17,828 nt of DNA from Chloroflexota bacterium (GTDB lineage Bacteria; Chloroflexota; Limnocylindria; Limnocylindrales; CSP1-4): positions 1 to 17,828 of the forward strand of contig JACCQX010000183.1 of assembly GCA_013813905.1 (NCBI GenBank), given 5' to 3'. The notes beneath the pieces were generated by a model. The model was not told the origin of the DNA and did not search any database. It saw only the letters and a program-made list of their open reading frames with translations. Positions 13,264 through 17,828 of the stretch are shown here, in pieces (within the stretch, counting starts at the first letter, position 1; every line of letters begins with the position of its first letter). Both the position numbers and the translations under genes were made by a program.

Positions 13264-16200
13264 TCAGCCCTCGGAAGCCACCAGGAAAGGCGTCCCGGGA
13301 TCGAGTTCGCCCAGCTGCAGCGAGACGACCCGGCTGACCGCATCGTCGTCCACGGTGACGCCATACAGCGCATCGGCGGCCTCGATGGTGCCGCGGTTGT
13401 GGGTGATGACGATGAACTGGATCCGTTCGGCCAGCGTCCGCAGGGCGGCTGAGAAGCGCCCGATGTTGGCCTCGTCGAGAGCGGCGTCGACTTCATCGAG
13501 CACGCAGAACGGGACCGGGCGCACCTCCAGCATGGCCATCAGCAAGGCCACCGCCGTCAGCGCCCGCTCGCCGCCCGAGAGCATCGCCAGCGGCTGTCGC
13601 TTCTTGCCGGGCGGCCGTGCCGTGATCTCCACGCCGGTCCGGGACAGGTCCTCCGGGTCGGTCAGCGAGAGCTGCGCCTCGCCCCCGTCGAAGAGCTGCT
13701 GGAAGCGCCTCCCGAAGGCGCCTTCCAGGGCGGCGAATGTGGCCCGGAATTGGCTGCTGATGAGCCCGCTGAGCTCGGCGATGAGCTCGCGCGTAGCGCG
13801 GATGGCCACCTCCATATCAGTTCGCTGGTTGTCCAGCGACTCCAGGCGCTGACGGACCTCCGCGTACTCTTCGGCCGCGTACGGGTTGCTCGCGCCAAGC
13901 TCGTGGTAGCGACGGCGCAACGCGGCCAGGCGGCCAGCGGATGCGCCGGGCGATGTCGGTGGCGATCCAGCGGGACCCGCTCGCCAGGCCGAGGTGAGAG
14001 CCTCCAGCGCCGCCTCCAGCGCGGCGGGCAGCGTCTCGGCTTCGGTCTCAGCCGTGACGCCGGTCTCGCCGGTGAGCGCGGCCAGGCCTTCCCCACCCAG
14101 ACCGGCCAACTCCGTGAGCAGCTGTTCTCGCACGGCCTCGGCACCTAGCCGCGCCTCCATCTCCGCGACCTCGGCGGAACGGCTGCGGCCCTCCGCCGCG
14201 CGCAGCCGCTCACGCTGGTCGGCGGCCGAGCGTTCCGCCGCCAGCAGCCTTTCACGCTCGTCGCCACTCCCCTCCAGAAGGGCGCGCAACTTCGCGGCCA
14301 GGCGCTGCTCCTCCTCATGGGCACCAGCCAGCTGGTTGCGGGCTTCGCTCAGGCGCTGAGACGCGTCGCTGGCAGCCGCGACAAGGCGGCTCATCTCCTG
14401 CTCGATCTGCTCCAGTCGGGTCTCGTCCATGGCCAGCGAGATCTCCGCACGACGCCGGCGCTCTCTCAGCGACTCGCGCTCCCGGGCCCGTGCAGAGACC
14501 GTAGCGTCGAGAAGCTCACGCCGTTTACGCAGCACTTCCAGCCGCTCCTGGGCGGCCGTCAGCTCGGCCGCCGGCGCTGGCCCAGACGAACCCGCATCCC
14601 CGGCGGGCGTCTCCGGCGCCTTCGGTCCCGCAGCTCCCGACACTTGGGCCACGGCGGTCACGGCTTCGGCGGCCAGGGCCGACTCGCTGGCCGCCCGATC
14701 CCGCTGAGCCGTCTGCCAGGCCGCTTCCCGAGCGGCCGTCTCGGCCGTGCGCACCACGGCTCGCTCTTGTTCCTCCGTCACACGACGTTCGCGTCGCGCT
14801 ACGTGCAGCGCCCCTCGCGCGCTCTCCACGGCCCCCGATGCAGCCGATCGACGGAGAGCCGCCTCGGATCGAGCCTCGGCCGCGGCGGCGGCTTCCTCCT
14901 CGAGGGGCGTCACGGCTCGCAGAAGTGCGGCACGCTCCGCCTGGCGCGCCAGCACGGACTCGCCACCACCGAGGCGCACCACGCCCTCGTCGTTGACCAG
15001 CGCGCCATCCTTCGTCGCCACTCGCCAGCCGGGGGGCAACGCGGCGCGCAGGGCAAGGGCGTCAGAGAGCGCGGGCACCCACACTGCGCGTGCCAGCAGT
15101 CGCCCGACGGCGCCATCGGGGTCGCGCCACAAGGCCGCGGCGACCCGGCCGCCGCCGGCAGCGATCGCCGCCGCTTCGATCGGTGTGCCCTCGCCAGCCC
15201 GACCGCGCGGACCCTCGTCGCGGAGCACGATCGTCCCCCTGGCAGACCCGCCGAGGGCGGGCACCATGGACCCTTCCAGCATGACGCCGGTCAAGGCGTC
15301 GCCCAACACGGCCTCCACGACGGCACGCAGCTCGGCCTCGACCTCAAGGCCCTCGGCCAGGCGACGGCCCCCGCGTGCGCGTGCGAACCGCAGCAGCCCG
15401 CCATCGCTCGTGGCGGCCAGCCAGGCATCCAGAGCACCAACGGCGGCGCGGGCAGCGTGCAGACGGCCCTGCACTTCGGCCAGGCGTCTCTCGGCCTCCC
15501 GGGCCGCGTCCTCTGCACCGTCCAGGTCCCCGCGAGCCGCTTCGTGAGCGGCCTCGGCGGCCGTCTCCTCATCCGCGGCCAGGCGCCCGGCCGCGACGTG
15601 CGACTCCCGTCGAGCGCTCGCGGCCTCCGCCCGTGCGAGGCACTGCTCAGCACGCTGGGTCTCCTCGACCAGGCGCGCTGCCGCCTGTCGCGCGCGACGA
15701 TCGAGCCGTTCCTGCTCGGCGGCCCGGGCCTCGCGCTCCCGCCGCGCGGCGGCGGTGCGCTCGCCCACGGCGCTGCTCGCATCGAGCAGCGCAGCGACCC
15801 GTCGCACGGCCAGGTCCATGGCGACGTCCAGGTCGCGCAGCGTCTCGTCTTCCGTCGCGTCCACGGGAGGCAGCGGCGTTGCGACGTCATCTCGTGCGGC
15901 GTCTGCCCTTCGCGCGAGGTCGTCGCGTTCAGCGCTCAGGCGAGTGCGATCGCGCTCGATCGTGGCCAGCTCCCCGCTCAGCTGCGACTCCACCAGGCGC
16001 CACTCCACCGTCCGAGCGCGCGCCGTCTCGAGGACCGTGCGCGCTTCTGACTCGGCCGCCGCTCGCTCGGCCGATGCCCGGGCCAGCCGCGCGATGGTCT
16101 CCTCGGCCTCGCGCAGTCCGCTCAGCGCCGCATCGGCCGCCCGGTGAGCGGCCCGGAGCGCGACCCGCTGCGTCTCGGCATCCCGCAGGGCGGCCGTCAG

Positions 16201-16905
16201 CCGGCCGCGGGCGACATCCACCAGTGCCGCTGCCAGGTCCATGCCAGCCGTTCGCCGCGCCATCTGCTGCTCGGCCTGAGCGGCCAGCCGACGCGCCTGC
16301 GGACGCAGTTCGGCCAGCACGTCGCGCAACCGCTCCAGATTCGACTCCGCCTCTTCCAGCTGCGCCTCTGCCTGCCGCCGCCGGCGTTCGTGGCGGCGGA
16401 TGCCGGCGGCCTCCTCGAAGAGCGGCCGGCGCTCCTCCGGCCGCAGCGCCAGTGCCTGGTCGACCATGCCCTGGCCGATGAACAAAAAGGCGTTGTCAGC
16501 CAGGTTCGCGCTGTCCAGCAGCTCCGTCAGGTCCCGGAGGCGGACCCGCTGGCGGTTCAGGAGGTACTCGTTCTCGCCCGAGCGGAAGAGGCGGCGACCC
16601 AGCTCCACCTCGGCGTAGTCGACCGGCAGGAGCCGGTCATCGTTGTCGATGATGAGCGCCACGTCAGCCATGCCGATGGCGCGACGCGACGAGGAGCCGG
16701 CGAAGATGAGATCCTCCGCACGCCGCGTGCGGAGCGACCGCCCCTGCTCACCCAGGGTCCAGCGGAGGGCGTCCACCAGGTTGCTCTTGCCCGACCCGTT
16801 GGGGCCGACGATGGCGCTTATGCCGCTCCCGAACGCCACGTCGGTGCGCTCCGCGAATGACTTGAAGCCGATCATGCGCATGGCGCGTAGACGGGCCGCG
16901 CTCAT
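13264..16905 (-). CDS. smc: Chromosome segregation protein SMC
   Basis: SMC is the ring-forming ATPase of bacterial condensin, acting on DNA with ScpA and ScpB (not in this window). The 1213-residue protein has GFKSFAERT at 13-21, Walker A GPNGSGKSN at 34-42, an N-terminal coiled coil of about 170-500, a hinge at about 500-655, and a C-terminal coiled coil. Next come the joint region NPYAAEEYAEV near 1003, the signature LSGGERAL from 1109, and Walker B VLDEVDAALDE from about 1135. The coils are extremely rich in Ala, Arg and Glu. Helix-breaking Pro/Gly stretches interrupt them at about 342-350, 756-780 and 972-992. The ATG at 16905 has no Shine-Dalgarno but fits the family N-terminus; rnc ends 34 bases upstream. 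Confidence 0.97.
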   Translation of the reverse strand: MSAARLRAMRMIGFKSFAERTDVAFGSGISAIVGPNGSGKSNLVDALRWTLGEQGRSLRTRRAEDLIFAGSSSRRAIGMADVALIIDNDDRLLPVDYAEVELGRRLFRSGENEYLLNRQRVRLRDLTELLDSANLADNAFLFIGQGMVDQALALRPEERRPLFEEAAGIRRHERRRRQAEAQLEEAESNLERLRDVLAELRPQARRLAAQAEQQMARRTAGMDLAAALVDVARGRLTAALRDAETQRVALRAAHRAADAALSGLREAEETIARLARASAERAAAESEARTVLETARARTVEWRLVESQLSGELATIERDRTRLSAERDDLARRADAARDDVATPLPPVDATEDETLRDLDVAMDLAVRRVAALLDASSAVGERTAAARREREARAAEQERLDRRARQAAARLVEETQRAEQCLARAEAASARRESHVAAGRLAADEETAAEAAHEAARGDLDGAEDAAREAERRLAEVQGRLHAARAAVGALDAWLAATSDGGLLRFARARGGRRLAEGLEVEAELRAVVEAVLGDALTGVMLEGSMVPALGGSARGTIVLRDEGPRGRAGEGTPIEAAAIAAGGGRVAAALWRDPDGAVGRLLARAVWVPALSDALALRAALPPGWRVATKDGALVNDEGVVRLGGGESVLARQAERAALLRAVTPLEEEAAAAAEARSEAALRRSAASGAVESARGALHVARRERRVTEEQERAVVRTAETAAREAAWQTAQRDRAASESALAAEAVTAVAQVSGAAGPKAPETPAGDAGSSGPAPAAELTAAQERLEVLRKRRELLDATVSARARERESLRERRRRAEISLAMDETRLEQIEQEMSRLVAAASDASQRLSEARNQLAGAHEEEQRLAAKLRALLEGSGDERERLLAAERSAADQRERLRAAEGRSRSAEVAEMEARLGAEAVREQLLTELAGLGGEGLAALTGETGVTAETEAETLPAALEAALEALTSAWRAGPAGSPPTSPGASAGRLAALRRRYHELGASNPYAAEEYAEVRQRLESLDNQRTDMEVAIRATRELIAELSGLISSQFRATFAALEGAFGRRFQQLFDGGEAQLSLTDPEDLSRTGVEITARPPGKKRQPLAMLSGGERALTAVALLMAMLEVRPVPFCVLDEVDAALDEANIGRFSAALRTLAERIQFIVITHNRGTIEAADALYGVTVDDDAVSRVVSLQLGELDPGTPFLVASEG

Positions 16906-16939
16906 CGGTGCACGAGCCGAGCGCTACCGACCGCTCGGG

Positions 16940-17641
16940 TCACGAGCCGGCTGCGGGCAGCCGCTTGAGCGCGGCACCGGCCGCCTCGGTCTCCGCTTCC
17001 CGGCGGCTGCGCCCCGCACCGCGACCCAGCCGCTGCCCGGCCACGCTCACCTCGACCACATAGTGCTTCTGGTGATCAGGGCCGTCGGCGCTCACCAATG
17101 AGTAGACCGGGGCGCTGCCGGTCGTGGCGAAGGAGAACTCCTGCAGCTGGCTCTTGGCCGGCTTGAGAGCGGGCGAGCCCTTCCGAACCGAGAGTTCCGG
17201 AGCCGCCCACTGGTACAGACAGTCCCGGGCTGTGCCCAGTCCCTGGTCGAGGTAGATGGCCGCCACCACGGCCTCCAGCGTCCCAGCGAGGACGGAGCCC
17301 CGCCGCCGCTCTCCCGACCGCTCCGCGCCCTGCCCCATCTGGAGCGCCGTACCGAGTTCGAGGCGAGCGGCGATGCGGGCCAGTCCGCGGGTCGAGACGA
17401 TGGCCGCCCGGCGGGTGGTCAGTCCGCCTTCCGGCTCCTCAGGATGATCGATCCAGAGTGCCTCGGAGAAGACGAGCGAGACCACCGCATCGCCCAGGAA
17501 CTCGAGTCGCTCGTTGGAAGGTAGCGACGATCCGGGATGCTCGTTCACGAAGCTGGAGTGGACGAGCGCCTGTTCGAGCAGCGCTGGATGGCGAAAGGAA
17601 AGACCCAGGCGCGTAGCCAGCGCCGCTGCGGGCGACGCCAT
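16940..17641 (-). CDS. rnc: Ribonuclease III with an altered active-site position
   Basis: RNase III cleaves double-stranded RNA, including rRNA precursors. The 233-residue protein has the nuclease domain with signature NERLEFLGDAVV at 43-54 and a dsRNA-binding domain at about 162-229 (LQEFSFATTGSAPVYSLV, GPDHQKHYVVEV, AETEAAGAAL). The second active-site block reads SVLAGTLEAVVAAIYLD from 116: Glu123 is kept, but the usual Asp three residues earlier (E. coli Asp114, a metal ligand) is Gly120, codon GGG. The ERLEFLGD acidic residues are present. The ATG at 17641 is 8 bases after the acpP stop, the common acpP-rnc-smc order. Confidence 0.95.
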   Translation of the reverse strand: MASPAAALATRLGLSFRHPALLEQALVHSSFVNEHPGSSLPSNERLEFLGDAVVSLVFSEALWIDHPEEPEGGLTTRRAAIVSTRGLARIAARLELGTALQMGQGAERSGERRRGSVLAGTLEAVVAAIYLDQGLGTARDCLYQWAAPELSVRKGSPALKPAKSQLQEFSFATTGSAPVYSLVSADGPDHQKHYVVEVSVAGQRLGRGAGRSRREAETEAAGAALKRLPAAGS

Positions 17642-17649
17642 GATCCGAT

Positions 17650-17828
17650 CTAGGCCGGGCTGCCGTGCTCTTCGATGTAGTCGACCGCGTCCTGCACGGT
17701 GCGGATCTTCTCGGCATCCTCGTCCGAGATCTCCGTCCCGAACTCCTCCTCCAGGCTCATGATGAGCTCCACGAGGTCGAGAGAGTCCGCGTTGAGGTCG
17801 TCGACGAAGGACGATTCAGGCTTGACCT
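17650..17828 (-). CDS. acpP: Acyl carrier protein, 3' part
   Basis: This is the C-terminal 58 residues of ACP, cut by the right window edge; the start lies outside. ACP carries the growing fatty acyl chain on a phosphopantetheine arm in type II fatty acid synthesis. The attachment site is clear: [14 protein letters not shown], with the DSL serine, followed by the acidic helix [18 protein letters not shown] and the end [12 protein letters not shown]. The TAG stop at 17650-17652 is 8 bases before the rnc ATG. The acpP-rnc-smc order suggests that fatty acid genes (fabD, fabG or plsX) lie just beyond the edge, but this is inference. Confidence 0.96.
   Translation of the reverse strand, partial: VKPESSFVDDLNADSLDLVELIMSLEEEFGTEISDEDAEKIRTVQDAVDYIEEHGSPA

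Noticed and set aside
14317..16050. Plus-strand open frame of 577 codons inside smc
   Set aside because: The smc frame is intact over 1213 residues with all motifs; the antisense frame is a by-product of Ala/Arg/Glu-rich coils.

Overview
The window is a densely packed stretch of housekeeping genes from a high-G+C bacterium (about two thirds G+C by eye). All 20 genes lie on the minus strand, so the reading order runs from the right end to the left end. The layout and protein style best fit a Chloroflexota-like lineage (for example Limnocylindria or Ellin6529-type soil and freshwater groups): a Firmicutes-type gene order, a compact EF-Ts, a DUF3352-like membrane protein, and many GTG starts. 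This placement is inference; no rRNA is present.

In transcription order the right half is acpP (3' part), rnc, smc, ftsY and ffh: fatty-acid carrier, RNase III, chromosome condensin, and the SRP receptor and SRP GTPase. Then comes one unexpected gene, a 617-residue single-pass membrane protein resembling DUF3352. It is followed by the ribosome and tRNA maturation block rpsP, khpA, rimM, trmD, rplS, and then rnhB and yraN. After a 245-base leader, the left block is rpsB, tsf, pyrH, frr, uppS, cdsA and dxr (5' part): translation factors and UMP kinase, then undecaprenyl diphosphate, CDP-diacylglycerol and isoprenoid synthesis. Many junctions overlap by a few bases (ATGA, GTGA, TAGTG), as expected for translationally coupled operons.

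The gene content is ordinary, and I see no defence system, mobile element, CRISPR array or biosynthetic cluster. The most unusual structure is a perfectly phased array of five 20-bp repeats (9001-9100) that starts in the last codons of the DUF3352-like gene and runs toward rpsP. Every unit carries the stop codon context GTC-RAG-stop, and because 20 is not a multiple of three the array puts stops in all three forward frames. It also creates two six-codon mini-ORFs.

Other points worth a check are a glycine at a metal-ligand Asp position in RNase III, a GLG in place of the GRG motif in RNase HII, SD-less starts preceded by TAnnnT boxes at leaderless-like spacing (ftsY, ffh, rnhB), extended -10 promoters upstream of rplS and rpsB, and scarcity of CTAG except at gene junctions.
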